Part shown: one piece after another, positions 42,569-56,490 of the stretch
Layout of the letters: each line of letters begins with the position of its first letter
Numbering within the stretch: the stretch's first letter is position 1
Assembly: GCA_907163375.1 (NCBI GenBank)
Contig: CAJQUW010012939.1
Coordinates: 1-64,000, forward strand
Source of the DNA: Prostheceraeus crozeri
Lineage: Eukaryota > Platyhelminthes > Polycladida > Euryleptidae
Reading direction: 5' to 3'
DNA length: 64,000 nucleotides
Program-made: the position numbers and the translations under genes
The notes under the pieces: generated by a model
The model's input: only the letters and a program-made list of their open reading frames with translations
Database searches by the model: none
What the model was told of the DNA's origin: nothing

Positions 42569-42652
42569 GATCAAATGAATTCTAGATAGATTGCGTTTGA
42601 TTAGAACAGGCCTGTTATAACCAAAGGAGAACTATCTAGAATTCATTTGATC
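42569..42652. repeat. perfect 21-bp inverted repeat with palindromic loop
   Basis: GATCAAATGAATTCTAGATAG (42,569-42,589) is the exact reverse complement of 42,632-42,652. The 42-nt loop has AACAGGCCTGTT, itself a perfect 12-bp palindrome, near its centre. It would form a cruciform with a stem in the loop. Confidence 0.8.
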
Positions 42653-44640
42653 ATGTTAATTTGATAACTAACTCAGAAGTTACCAAATTATCCTAAACAA
42701 AGCATTTACAATGAATCCTTGTCAACAGGAAAATATAGCACAACCCTCCTTGTCAAACACCAACACGACATGAATGACAAGGCTCAACACAACACAAAAC
42801 ACGACAGTATTCGTGTCACGAACACATGCATCTACTTTTTTAAACCTATCTCTAAGTGCCCTCCACATATTTTAAAGTCATGATACTTTGGACGACCCAG
42901 TTAATCAGTCTCTAGAGTGATTTTTACGCCAAAAAAACTTCTTCTGGGCACTTTACTGCAGATATACAGAGGGTTTGTTGTACTGTGGTCAAATAATAAT
43001 GCTGAACTTTTAGCACTATTTGCTTGCTTCTGCGTTTTGCTACAACTGCACTTCCTAAATGGCATTATCATTAAAAATTACATAATTTGACGCACCAATG
43101 AAATTCGTGGATAAAGATTTTATTTCATCCCAATAATGATTTTTCTACAAGTTCATAGTAATATCCAGTGGCGTCTTCTCCGTACCTGCGAGGCCTTCGG
43201 CACATCCTCAAAAGTTATTTTCCAACAATTATAAAAATGAAAAGTGTCATCATTCATTTAAATTCGATAGCTTCTCATGATAGCTGTGCACAGCTTTCCG
43301 TCTCAAAATCAGACGCTCACCCTCAGAATGAACAGTTTTGCAGCACGTGCTTGAATCGCAGCTGTTCTCTTCGAACAATTAGATACACAAGCTAGTCGTG
43401 TGTTTAGACAAAGCACTGATGTTCAGACAGCGAAAGAGAGTTGTGTGCGTGTGAGGCAGTAAGCGCACGCGCCCGCGCCAATATTGGCTTTCCCCGATAG
43501 ACATAATGCTTTGCCTTCTCCAATTTTTGCAATGAAATCCTATGTGATTCTTGATCGAGGCGCGGTACCTAAGTATAGTAAGGGAAGCGCAACCGTATTA
43601 TTCCTAGCTTCGTTTAATGTGAGAGAGGCCACTACGTCAACAGTAGCAGATGGCTGACGTTCAGACCAGACTGCGATCAGATGATGAGCTTTCTCCAATG
43701 ACTGCACAGTAATGCATCTGACTCGAACACCCAGATTCGGTAGAATTCCATAATTTGTTTTTTACGTGATTGATGTGACGCTATGTTTAGTACTGCAGAT
43801 GAGATCATAACCACGCCTTTCGTCCCAAGGGAATATACTGAAAAGATGACAATCATCAAGCAAGGTAGGCCAACACCTGATATAAAATTGAAAGTACTCA
43901 CAGAGAAAGAAATAAGAAATACACAAGACATTTTAATGCATCAAAATTTCAAGCATGTGAGCGGCTGACCTGTCGTGAGAAAACAAGAAGCTGTTGACCT
44001 TGCCTCCTTTTTTCTCGAGAAAATGTGGTCTGGACAGAGAGGGGATGCAGTGATCTCAGCTCCTTGAGTAAGGCGGTTAAGCGACATGAGCAATCACTTC
44101 TCATGTGCACTTTCACTTGACCTTAAAAAATGTTCTGGAAATTGTTGCTAAAAATTCAGCTCTTATGAAAATCAATGTTGTAACATAAAAGTGTTTGGTA
44201 TAGATATAGTATTCCAATGGTGAGTGAAGGCCTATGGTCATGGAGCACGCGACGCAGCTGGTAATATCGCTATAATGCATATCTTGTTTGCGTACAACAC
44301 AAAGTCAAGATCTAGTGATTGTCAAAGTCATGGCCTTTGGTGATTGCACTTGCAGCTACGTATGTCAAATAAGCTCACTTTTGCTCGAATCTTCAGGACT
44401 TAGTTTGCGTCACATCCATTTGAGTTGCACATCAACAACCGCTCACAGAAGCCACCTGCATCAAACATGAAAATATTTCAAATAACGTAATAGGCATAGG
44501 CCCTAATAGTGAACGGTACAAGGAAATACAGTAGGTAATAGTATCATTTTTCAAATTCTGCCCTTGCAGAGAGCGACGCGGTTCTGTCCCTTGCCACTCT
44601 TTTGCAGTACACCTTTTAAAACTAAAACATCTTATTTTCC
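42653..44640. other. no recognisable gene
   Basis: About 2 kb without coding or repeat features that I can name. Short open frames (43,168-43,395; 43,783-43,968; 44,288-44,470) show no known domain. Confidence 0.35.
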
Positions 44641-44679
44641 ATGACTTTCAGCTTTGGTGCTTGTTGGGCCGCATCAGTC

Positions 44680-44765
44680 GTGGGTGGGTTCGAACTGACG
44701 ACGTTAGAGCTGAAGGACGTACAAGCATGCCTTCTAATCAAAAGGCCACCGGACCTTCTGTTGAG
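44680..44765 (-). mobile_element. tRNA-like SINE head
   Basis: On the minus strand TGGCCTTTTGATTAGAAGGC (44,758-44,739) fits box A, and GTTCGAACCC (about 44,696-44,687) fits box B. The presumptive T stem does not pair, so this is not a working tRNA. It is most likely a SINE or tRNA-related repeat. Confidence 0.4.
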
Positions 44766-44879
44766 AGCGTGAATCAGCCTTGCTGAGCTGTACCGATGCT
44801 TGCACTTGAGCAGAGCACAATAATGTGAATGAAGAATCAGTAATCTTGATGATGTGAATTTCATCTCTACCATAGATTA

Positions 44880-45838
44880 AAAAACTATTAAAAAAGATTA
44901 CCGAGTGCTAGTTCTCTTAGGCATAGATTATAAAGATATTCTCAATTTGAATAATGTAGCACAAACATTAAATTCCTTGGTATGGATCGTGACATTTGCT
45001 ACTCGTCCGACAAGGATTCATCAGCAGGGTTTGGAATGGCTCAAACCAGTATTGTGTGCAATATTTTTTATTATCACACCCATGACAGGACCAGGATAAA
45101 TAAACGCAGAGTAGTCTGTTGCACAGCCTTTCGGATTGTTGAGCCATTCAAGAATCTAGATGTAATAAACAAGTTTGGACCATTCTGAGTCACACTTAAG
45201 AGTGCAGGCTACGGCTGTCAAGGAATTCATTGCTTAAATTGCAAAGTCTGAGGACATGAACCGGCGAATCGACGCTATTGTTTTATTACTATGTGATCTT
45301 TACAAAGTTTTGCATGGACGGACGATGCGTACTTTGAATGAAAAAAACGGTTGAAATTCAAATATAGGAAAGTCTGATCCGCTCTCCATATGTCTCATGT
45401 TGCTTTAGAACTCTTCTTGCTTTGAAGGAAGGCATAAGCCAAGCGATCTGACAATGTTCAAATCATCAACAGTTTAGTTCAAGATGTGATGAAAACATTG
45501 TCATTATTGCAGCCTCCCATCCATGACACTTTAAAGGCACATTGTGAGGGAAATCTCATGTTCATCTGTTGTCGCATCAAACTTTTCAGATGAAAAGGAT
45601 TATTATGATTTTGCCTTGACTTATAGCTGATAATAATCATGTGCACATGAAATTACCATCTCTAAACGAAAATTAGATAAAATAGAGAAGTGCAGCATTT
45701 TCATCATTCAATCCCATCGTCACTGTGAAACAGTCAGTGATTTTACATTTTTCGTAAATCACATTATTATCACCGTTTTCATCACTTTTGATTCATTGCC
45801 ATCTCAGCTGATTGATTACCCGATCGATGATGTCTCCA
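44880..45838. other. no recognisable gene
   Basis: A+T-rich; nothing recognised. Confidence 0.35.
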
Positions 45839-46341
45839 TTAACCCTCGTCCCAGTAGGGTACTTTGACAAACGCGCCTTGCTGAGGAATGGGGGTGGGCG
45901 CCCCCTCACCTGCCTGTTTCCAATACTATGAAAGTCCAAATTCAATGCAAGACATCAAATGACCGCTCTCATCATGACAAAGCAGAAAATTAATCATTGT
46001 CCTCAAAACCAAGGTCAAAAACATAGGTCAAATTTGAAATTTTGAAATTTGAATCTTGAATTCAAAACGTCAAAGTTCGAATAGAATTTATAAAGGAGAT
46101 ACAAAACCTATTAAATGAAGGAGACAACTCTGTAGAATATTCACATTTTTAAAAGCTCATCGTAATGATAGTGTAAGGACAATTTTATTCAAAATTGGTG
46201 GAAAGTTGTAGAATACGTAGAAAATAAGCTGCCTAAAATTTGAAGCCGGTATCTTGCTTCGTTCAGGAGCTTTTTAAGATTTTATGTAGAGCGGTGCACT
46301 CAGTGCCCTTCCCTCCCCCCCCCCGCTGTGTTGAAGGTTAA
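45839..46341. mobile_element. possible piggyBac-type MITE
   Basis: TTAA followed by CCCTCGTCCCAGTAGGG (45,839) and, at the right, CTGTGTTGAAGG followed by TTAA (46,338-46,341). The reverse complement of the right end, CCTTCAACACAGCGGGG, matches the left end partly. TTAA targets and CCYTC ends are typical of piggyBac-like elements. No transposase is inside the roughly 500 bp. Confidence 0.4.
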
Positions 46342-46512
46342 AACTGATTTCTCCTAGAAATTGCCGACTTTGCTTTGGAATCTCTCTTTAGCTTTGTCTT
46401 ATCAGGTTTTGTCATTCATTATCAATGATTTCAATGGGATGGGAATAGAAAAGGAAAATCTCGTCCTAAGGCAATTGCTAAATATGATAAATGGTTTCCA
46501 AGTACTAAAAGT

Positions 46513-47030
46513 AGGGCTGTGCGTGGCGCGCCGGTGCACCAGTTCTCGGACCGATGCTCCGAAATGCCTTTCTTCAATTATAATAAATTCATTTTATCTT
46601 TTATCTTAGAGACTGCAAATTTGAGAGAAAAGTATTTTCAGAATACAGCATAATTAGGTGAACTTTAATAAGTTTATATAATATAACTTTAATATAACTT
46701 TAAACTAATAATTCAATTCTTCTTATCAGTGAAATTCGAACCTCAAATTTCTGTGTCTCTGAATACTAAACCTTTTAAAATTCCTCCAGTTGATGCTAAA
46801 AACAGCTTTCGTCTCTCCTTGAAATTTATTGACCAGATTAAAATAGTTAAAAGCTTTTAAAAGTCACGGTTGTATAATAAAATAACCAATGCATTTCATG
46901 ATGTCGAGAAAAAATATGAAAAAGCGACCAAAATTAGATAATTCAAGTTTGTGACAAATCATTTTTGGGCCCAAAATCTCATTTCCCGTGACCTCAGAAT
47001 TTTGAAATCTCATTGTGGCACCCTGCTGTT
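46513..47030. mobile_element. non-autonomous element, copy B (TGCACCGG type)
   Basis: It starts TAGGGCTGTGCGTGGCGCG with CCGGTGCACCAG and ends near TTGTGGCACCCTGCTG. Its right part aligns with 30,545-30,625 of copy A. The two copies share end structure and right-hand body but are strongly diverged. Confidence 0.45.
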
Positions 47031-50000
47031 GCTCCTCTTACAAAGATAGTATAGGCCGTCTTGGTATTCCAACGGTCAGCGATCCATCCGAGAGGTGTTT
47101 TAGTTGTCACACCACGTAGATTGCTTGAAGCCGACTAATGTCGAAATCTTGACCTTTTTGCATAGTAATTTGTAGATAGCGGTGATACTCTTCGAATCTT
47201 CTTGCACTTTCTCACGTGTTCAGGAATTGAGAATCAAAAACAAACTCTTCCTTTGCTGTACAAATTATTCAGAAGAATTAATTGAAAACCCGAAGCTTAG
47301 TCCGCCACTGACTTAGTAGCTTAGTCATTGTAATCTTTTACCTCTTTTACTGCATATCTTTATCATTTCTGTTCTATTTGGCTTTTAAAAATTCCATTAG
47401 AACTGTCATATAGACGTGTGGGTTAAGTATAGTGAGAGTCACTTGCACGTATTGGCAAAATCAAATGTTTCAAATTTGACTATTCGAATTTTCCTGGTAC
47501 TCTGTAAAATTTCTTGAAATATGAGCACTTGCTATGAAAGATAGGGTATGCACTTTCAAGATTTTGAAGCTTCAATTGACTATCGCACGACATTCTATGC
47601 TTTCATGAAAAATCAAATATCGTCATTGATGAATATCAGCTGCCTGATGAATATGAATATCAGAATTCTTCGATGTCTAAAGTCAAAATTATTACAGTTT
47701 ATGATCCCCATAGGACTAAATCATGACAATTCAAGAAAAGATTGCTGCTTACTTGCATTCGGTGTACACCTGGACTCAAACACAGAAATTGCTAACACCT
47801 GGATGCACCAACTCATTTGTCTTGAGGATCTCAAACAATGTATGTATAATTAGAAACTGGGGGTTGCAATTTAATCGTTTGTAGAACTTAAACGTCCAGA
47901 TTTTACTTGAGCGGTGTGGATAATGCTCGCGTATTTATTGATGGTGCATGTGAGACGCTGTGTTGATCGGTTAATCTTCGGAGTCCGTCGAGGTCCCTAA
48001 TACCAGGAATAAAATAGGGACTTTCCTCATGTGTTTTTCAGCAAATATGGATTCTGCTTGAGATGATCAGTTATTATCAGAAAATGGAAATATCAATGAA
48101 GTTTTGTATTTCGCTTGATGATGAAGGCAACCAGAAAAACTTGGAAATGTGACTTTCTACTACATGAAAGCTTGATGAATTATATTCAACTACTAATAGA
48201 CTTCCTTCCTACAGTTTACTAAGTTTACTTAGTTTACTACTAATAGCAGTTCCTCCGAAGTTTTCCTCGATTGAAGTGAGGGAAGATGGTTCAAACCCTT
48301 CTATCCGACTTAAAGAACTTTGCTTTTAGCACAATACTGCTTGCAAAGTCAAAATATCAAAAAATATTCAGTTTGCTTTCATGCTGATCCCATTCGTTGC
48401 GGATGAGAACTATTGTCGAAAAAAATGCAAAGAAAGTATAGTAGCTTTTGTGTTTTTCCCACAAATCATCATGACGCAGAATTTTCTGACTCTGGAAAAT
48501 ATATTCAGGGAAATGAAAGCAAATCAATCTACAATGGTCAATATGACCTGAAAATCAGATAAGTGAGGTTACGTCTGCTAGATAGACTTATCACATTTTC
48601 TTACAATCTCAATGAACCCACAAATAAACGAATTTTGGCATAAAGCGAGATTCACGTAAATTGTAGCCTACTATCTGCTTCGTACTTGCAGCTCAATACT
48701 GCTCGGTGTATTATTATTACAAAGCTCAGTAACTCACAGCAATACGCAAATCTGTATACCACGCATATTTCTTTCATAAGTTAGACGCTTCAAGAAAGCA
48801 CTCATTGTTAATCTATTAAATTTGAACTTTTATGAGAGTGACCGGACGTCGCCGCTTGTTACGTTGTCTTGAAAGGGTCAAAACCTGGGACATGTGAGTG
48901 TAACGGTTTTACTGCATCTCAGTGACAAAACTAAACGATTTTTCGGTTTGAATCTACATAATTAGTTAAGAGTGAGACGTTATTTTTGCGTAGAGTCTTG
49001 CGTAAGGACAAATTTATCGCCAAAAGTGCAATTTATCTTGGCAAGGGATGAAGAACTCTGAAATGCAATTGTAAAAAGTGATAAACTATAACAAGATTCT
49101 CGTAGTCCAAGAAAATCAACAATATAGACTCAAAATGCATTGCATTGTATCAAAAAGAACAATTATCACATAGCTCAGGAAACAAAAATAATGCAAAGAT
49201 AAATATCATGAAATTGATGACTGCGCAAGTTATGGGGAACAATGCAAAGACAGTGACTATTCCACTTCATGAGCGGCAAGGTAGCCTTCTATGTTTACTT
49301 CTTACATAAATGTCTGTAAAATGATAAACCCCGATACATTTGAATGCAACGGAAGCGAGTAGATTTGGATCTGTCATTGTGCATGCGCCAAAGCAGCGAA
49401 GAAGTAAACAATTTATTATGAAATGCATGCAAGAAAATAATAAATAATTCAGAAATTGACAAAGGCATTCAGTACAAAACAGCAACATGGAGATATGATA
49501 GCTTCCATTATTGTCACAATATGTGTTTGAAGCTGTCAATCGCGGTAGAGTATGACAAAGAATTCCAAATTCGATCGTTGCTTGTGCTAACAGCGATAAT
49601 TCTCTTGCAAATCAATATATATAAATCAATATCTCTAGACAACTCCTTTTACTTTGTGAGGTTTGTCGATTTTGGTTAAAAAGTCTGGTCACTCTGACTT
49701 AAATGTGCATGTGTCGATTTTCGCTATTTATCAATTGTTATCCCCGAATTGCACGTGGTCTGAACTTTCTTATTTTGGATTCCATTTGACTGATTTCATC
49801 ATTGTCTGAGATAGTCTCGCATCTTCTCATTCTTATGCACCAATATCACTTATTTTACTTGGCATATTGATTGCGCAATACACAAAATGGAAGCTTATTG
49901 TTCTTTTGCTAGACAGCATTAATTGTGTGTCTTTTGCTGTCGATTACTTTTGTTCCTGCATCGTTGTCTGAAGTTACTGAATTTTCCATTACATAAATTA

Positions 50001-53000
50001 GAAATCTTTTCACATATGATTTTAGATTCTTACAAATCAATAATTGTCTTCCTCTCATTTCACTATCCCTTGTTTTCATATTGTAGCGTTCTATCTGAGA
50101 CATTCAGTGGTGCTGCTTTATTTGCTGGGATATTTGTGAATTTTGGATACAGTTGGTTTTTTAAGACTGATAGCTTTCAGGGTTTTGACTGGAGAGCAAC
50201 TAACATCACTCGAAGAGAACTGTGAGATGAAATCTGTCGATCCTGTCACAAAACAGACCATTTGTGAAGGAGATATAAGTACAAAGTAAATAAAAGTAAT
50301 CTCTCAAAAACGAGTTTCTCAAGAGCCACTGTTAGGAAGAATATTAGAAGACGATTAGAAGCATAAATAGCACATGAACGAAGCACATGATAGAAATGAC
50401 CTGAAGACATTCCATACCAAAAATTGAGGTTCTAGACTTTGAGTTCTAGTTTTCCTTTTATTAGAGAAAGCATTCATTTTTGCTGAAAGGTCCAGTTTTC
50501 CTGACAAACCGCTGCTTGCTTCCCATTGGATCTACGTGTGATTTCTTTGATCCTGCTTGACAAGAAGGAGAACCGGGTGTAACTTGTCAGACGCGCAGAT
50601 TCGCAGTAACCATCGGGCATACATCACTCTGTGAAAATCTCATTTTCTGCTTCGCTCCCTGCAGAAATTCGGTCTGGCGGCTGAACTATGTCACTATGTT
50701 TAGTTAAAAAATCAATATTTCATTATGAAGCGGATTATTGGCTACTTGATCGGTCAAACTTAGAGAAAGGAGGAGGTTATGTTTAGCTTCTTAATTGATA
50801 ATCAAATCGGAACCGCAAATCAGCTGCAGGCCTTAGGCCTTCATCTGGCCCCAGCCAATTCTGAATGGCAGTTACAGCCCCGAACCCGGCTTTCATCTTT
50901 AGACTTGGAGGAGATTGGTTATTCCACTATTTTCTCATTTGCATCATCCCAAGCAAATAACTGAAGACTAGACATTTTGAAATGAAAAAACGCTTTAACA
51001 ATTAAGACCATTGATGAGCAATAACAAATAAGCGCGCTGCTGTATGGAGAATTGAAGTGCTAGACAACTCGCCTGTTTCACTTATTTGATCAGTAGTTTT
51101 CCCATTGAATTTTTGGTAAACGATGTCATTGTGATAAGTATTACCGGTATCTCAGCGAGTGCAAATGACTTTCTTATCTGCAATTCTTTTACTAGCTTTT
51201 AGATCTGAATCAACTTGTAAACGTTCCATTCCTTTTAAATACTCGTATTGCTCGACTGAACTCTTGTGAACTTCATATTCCTAATATATCACAATTCTTT
51301 TACATCACTAATTCATGGTAAGCAAGGAATTGTGGAAAAAATGTCCTATGCATTTTGAGCTTTTGACGTGGCACATGCGGCTTGGCCGTGCCCTTCTCAA
51401 AAAAGCTCAAAACGTGTCAGGCGAGAGTTAGTCTTTTCACCATCTGATTGACCGGTTGGTCAGCATCGCCCGATTTCACCATGTGTCTTACTAATGAAGG
51501 TGTTATCACTTGCGTTCGCATTCCCTAAAACAATGTAGCGCATAGTGTATAGGCCATACAATAGGTCAACATTGGCTATAAGTTTGATAACTAACTAACT
51601 AAATGATGACTTTGCTAATACTTGCATAAAGCTACACACACGATACCTTGTAGGGAAATAGTGTGGTTTCTCCATTGATAGCATATTTGGATTCATCAGT
51701 AGTAATACGATATAATGTCTAATGAACAACGATGCTGTTCGAGAAGCGCTATATCATACTTTGTGTGATAGTGACCTCAGTGACTAAACTTGAGCTCTCT
51801 TCGACAGTCTAGCTTTAAACCCTTCTCTTAACCTTGTTCCAGATTCGATGATTGAGGATCGCATTTAATGTCAAAGCCGTCATTGATATGAATTTGCTGT
51901 TTATCAAAATGTTGAGGACGAACACAAGCAATTTATAATAAGGAATGTCTCAAATTCACGTTCAAAAATTACTCAAACTTTATAGCTGTGTCGAAGCTTC
52001 GAATGCGAATGATTAAAGTAAGTGATGTTATTGATTTCTTAGTTTATCATTGATTTTCCATGATTTGAAGCCACTATCTCAGCTAAGGGAAAGCTAAGTT
52101 ATTGCATTTCGGAAACAAAGACCGCGAGGTCAATTTTGAAAACTCTGTTTCATATGTGGAGAACCGCATAATTTAGTTAATGGATTTGCCAAGAAAGAAT
52201 TAGGTTTCTGAAGTCGAATGCAGCTGCACTATTCGGCGAACCTGGATTGTTATAAATATTCAAAGACATGCACATTATATTCGCAGAGATTACGACATCG
52301 TTTCAAAAAACGCAGCCTTTTTCATGTTTGTAAAAGCATATTGATTAGTTTGATAGTTATAAATAATATCATGCGATTTTTCTTATGCAATCTAATGAAC
52401 GTTGACTTTAATAGAATATGAACATTATCAGCTTCCACAAGTGTCGTTCGCTAGAAGAATTTGATAGTCATAAATTGAGAATTCATGCAATAATGCTTGC
52501 ATTAAATCTTTCTACAATTTGGATGAAATTTCTCGTATGTATTGAATAGTTGCATTGTCAAAGGAATGAAAGAAACAGTTTTCAATCATATATTAAAATA
52601 GAGTTTTCCAGATATCTTGATAATAAGTAAAGAGTGTTTTGACGATACAGAAACTTCTCTCCTCGCATCTTTGCAAGTGTCTGTGCAGTTCATTATTCAG
52701 CAACTGAAATAGGCTTCATGATAAAATATAACTTTAATAAAATGAATTTAAATTTGATTTAAATTTCAAAATGGAACATTTTGTTAAATAGTTTATTTAA
52801 TTGTGCTTATTAAAAAGGGCATTACACAGCATTGCATTTAAGCATGGTTTCTAAAAATCATTTTAAGACAGTCTTTTAAAATCGTGCATCAGCGTGCTTT
52901 CAAACAAGGCATGTAAGCTTGTTTTTCGGAGTTTGAAGTTTTAACTGAAATGAAGGTAGATTGACTACAAATTAGCCAGTAGCTCTTCTGTCTATGCGAG

Positions 53001-55580
53001 GATGAGCGTGTAGCACAGAGGCGGATGCAAATGCTTAGAATCCTACTGTATGTACGAAATATAGCCGATACTGACGCATTTAATTAGTATGATATCAACT
53101 TAGTAAACTTGCCAATAGCATGTGATCGACATTACAGGTATTATATTTCAATACAAAAAAGCTCTTTTGAGGCTAACAATCCGTATAATAAGTTCATCAA
53201 CTAAAGAAAGCTATACAAGATTGCTATACAAGACGCAAAAAGGAATAAAAAACAGAAAGTTTTTGTTTTCGAAATTAAAGACGGGGTTTAAACCTGAGAC
53301 AGACTCGATCTTACGTAATATTTTGGCCATCGATTCAACCGCGAATTTTCATTTTCGTGTGGCAGACCTGCATGTTCCAACACATCTGATGGCTTATGAA
53401 CATGTAAACTGTTTGTGCTTTTGAGCTTGTCCTACATCTCATCCTCGCAGATGAAGTGTGTAAGTTTAGAAAGCAACTTATCAGCATCAATTCTTGCTTT
53501 AATTTTTTTGTAAAATATTTGCTTTGTCAACTTTTTGGACCTGGGTTATCTAAGTCTAGATTAGATATCCATATGCAGCAAGCATTATGGTTTAGGGATT
53601 TTACAAGTTACCAACATAAAAAATGAATATAAATGCAATGTCTTGGTGCAGCGAGACATATTGAGAAAAGATAATGGGAAGAATAAGTTCCATAAGGCAC
53701 GCGAACAGCGTTCGTAATGAGACAGAAATCTACTTGTAGCAATCAAAGGCAATATGCCTATCAACAATCACAAACAAATGCTGAATAAGCAGTTAAGTGA
53801 AGTGAAACATTTACATGATAAATATTCTGATGGAGATGCTCAGAAAGGTAAACGGAACGTTGACCGAATATTAACGTGCATTATGTAGTGTTATGTATGT
53901 CTATCTAGGGGCCTAGGCAGTGTAAGAGGCAGAATCGATTTATAATATAGGCTAAGTCACACGTAACGATCAACTTGAAAGTTTTAATAAAATCAGCAAG
54001 TTTAAATGTCATAATCAAAATTAATTCGAAAGGCACTAAATAAAGAGATATCCAATCGATAAAGACAGTAATGATTTTTGATCCCTGCTTCCTGAAGTAG
54101 GTAAATGTGATTTCAATTTTCAAATTAGCTAATGATTACTGAAAGGGTGTCAATTTGACACTCTTCTGGCACCAACCCTAGTGAAGGTGCGCACTGGAAC
54201 GTGATATGTTATCTGTGAAGCCTCCTAGGTTTCTGCTAAGACTTTCAATAGCCTGATATATGAAACCTGGGAAGGCCGTTGCTCCAGGAAACGAAGGAAG
54301 TTGCTAGGGAGTCTGATATAGTACAAAGAAATCGTTAGCACAATATTACGCTACATTTAAAATCCATTTTATATCGAGTATCAAAAAAAGAGACAGAATG
54401 TCTCTCAAAGAAACCTTGGATAAGGTCTAGCAGGAAATTTAGGGCAGCACCACACTGTCAGGTATATTCTGGGATATCAAAGTTTCCATCGGTTATCCAA
54501 CGAAATCCAAGTCTCTTTAGCAGGCTACCATGGAGATTCAATGCATCACTGCGCTACTCCTAATTTTCAAATTTTTTTTTAATTGTTGTTTATTCAGTTG
54601 CACGTGAAAAAAAATTAAGTCCTTATTTAAGCATAATTGACATCACATAAATATATGGAATATAATTAATTCTTTATGATTTCTTTTAGTATTTGTAATG
54701 TCTAAAAGCATCAGAAGTAAGAAAGTTTCACAAACTTTTGTTGAAATTGGAATTTTCAGTAAAATGCAGCTCATTGTTAAAACAGAAACGTTTCCGGAAT
54801 GACATTTCTTGTTAAATTTGTATTGCCGAAAATAACTTGCATTTTGACAGTGACATAAGAAATACTTGACATCTTCTTTCCTTCTTATTGCCTCATACAT
54901 TGCTCGATTATTATGTTGCGTTAAATGCAGTATTTAACCAGCATAATTACACTTTAATAGCGATATATACGCAAAACTGTTAGGCTAATCATTCCATCTC
55001 GATTCTCACTTAATTAAATACTTCCATATTCAGTTCAATGATCGTCAACTTACTTGCACAACTGAATTCATTCCATGATTCGTCGGTCGTCACGTTGTTC
55101 AGAATAAAGAAAGTAGCAATAATTATTAACACTAAACTATCAACAAAGAGTTATCAGAGCAATCGAAGAAAATATTGTACCATCAGACAAGGTTTTCGCT
55201 TCATTCATTATTTACATAATAATAAAACAGATAAGGAGCTCTCATTGGTTCTTTTCAGACTCCTATCCATGCAGTTTTCAAACATCAAATCAAAGTAGGC
55301 ATTCTCTGGATTTCAAAACTCATGTTCTAATACAGCATCTCTTAGCTGAGCAGCACGGCGGCACTTTTTTTAAAGTGTTTGCTGATAAGAGAGCACCGGT
55401 ATTAAGATAAAAAGCACTATGATAATGCACTTCAATATTAGAGAGAAGTAGGCTTGTTGCCTGTGCAAATGTAACTGAAAAGGAGTTATTTGTCTGAATT
55501 AAAGCATAAAAACATAAGGGGCCTATATGATTCACATTGAGCATATGTTTTGGATCGGACTGCAGAGGCACGATGTGAAT
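47031..55580. other. 8.5 kb without a recognisable gene
   Basis: No known domain is seen on either strand. The longest open frames (47,548-47,853, 101 aa; 49,923-50,225, 100 aa; 53,122-53,424, 100 aa) show no family that I know and no exon-intron context. Small simple repeats occur at about 48,215-48,240 (AGTTTACT). Some long stretches could be intron of a gene outside the window. Confidence 0.4.
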
Positions 55581-55584
55581 ACTA

Positions 55585-56490
55585 TGTAGGATTAATTATT
55601 TATTATTAGTTATAATAGTAATATATTTTACCACAAAATCTACACAATGTGTAATCAGAGTGGGGGTACAGATAAGAGGTTACAGGAGTTATAAAAGAGT
55701 GAAAAAGAAGGTTTCAATGCTTTCTTGAAGCTGCGAGGGTTTATTTCATTCCTCAAATGTAGAGGGAGCAAATTCCATAATGAGGGTCCAACGAATTGAA
55801 AGGCGCCCCTGGCACCAGCTGTTCTTGATAATGGTTGATGGAGTAAGGGGGCGTCCTTCGACCTCAGTGACATGAACGATGCAGAGGATGCAGTAGGAGT
55901 CAACAGATCTTTAAGGTAAGTAGGTGAATTGCCGTAAATACAATTGTGCACTAGGCAACACACTTTGAATTGTACGCGGAGTCGCACAGGTAACCAATGA
56001 AGGCTTCGGAGAGTTTCAGAAATGTGAGAACGTTTCGGAAGTCGACGCACAAATCTGGCACAGGCATTTTGAACTTTTTGGAGTCGAAGTATGTTCGAAG
56101 TCTTACAACCTGCATAGATGACATTACAGTAGTCCAACAACGTGAATACAAAGGAACAAATTAAAGGGTTGGCGTGATGGTCACTTATGTATCTTCGGAT
56201 TCTATAAAGATTTCGCAAAATAAGAGAAGATTTTTTCCGAATCTGATTGACTTGGGCATCAAACGACAAAGATTTATCAAATTTAACACCCAGCGATTTC
56301 ACATAATCGGCTTGATTAAGTTCATGTCCTGAGAGGTTGATAGTACATGGTGTAATGTCACTAACTCTTTTCCTAGTACCACATACAAACATCTGAGACT
56401 TCTCAGGGTTGATACAAAGTTTGTTAGTTTGAAACCAATCAACAAGATGACACAAGCAGTTTTCAAGAACAGATAAACTGTTATAGGCTA
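55585..56490 (-). mobile_element. 5'-truncated LINE (CR1/L2-like), 3' end
   Basis: The minus-strand frame 56,455-55,655 (266 aa, intact) is the C-terminal part of a LINE ORF2. It has LCINPEKSQMFVCG (after the active site), DYVKSLGVKFDKSLSF, LDYCNVIYAG, LQKVQNACARFVRR, LRSLHWLPVRLRVQFKVCCL, and GPSLWNLLPLHLR with an FKKALKPSF ending. The reading frame stays open upstream to about 56,485 before truncation. An A/T-rich tail with AATAATAAATAATT-like runs follows the stop. The unbroken frame suggests recent insertion. Confidence 0.75.

Noticed and set aside
44680..44765. A functional tRNA gene on the minus strand
   Set aside because: Box A and B motifs are present but the T stem and acceptor stem do not pair; more likely a SINE.
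47548..47853. 101-aa open frame as a host gene
   Set aside because: No known domain, no exon context and a length that is possible by chance in 64 kb; the same holds for 49,923-50,225 and 53,122-53,424.
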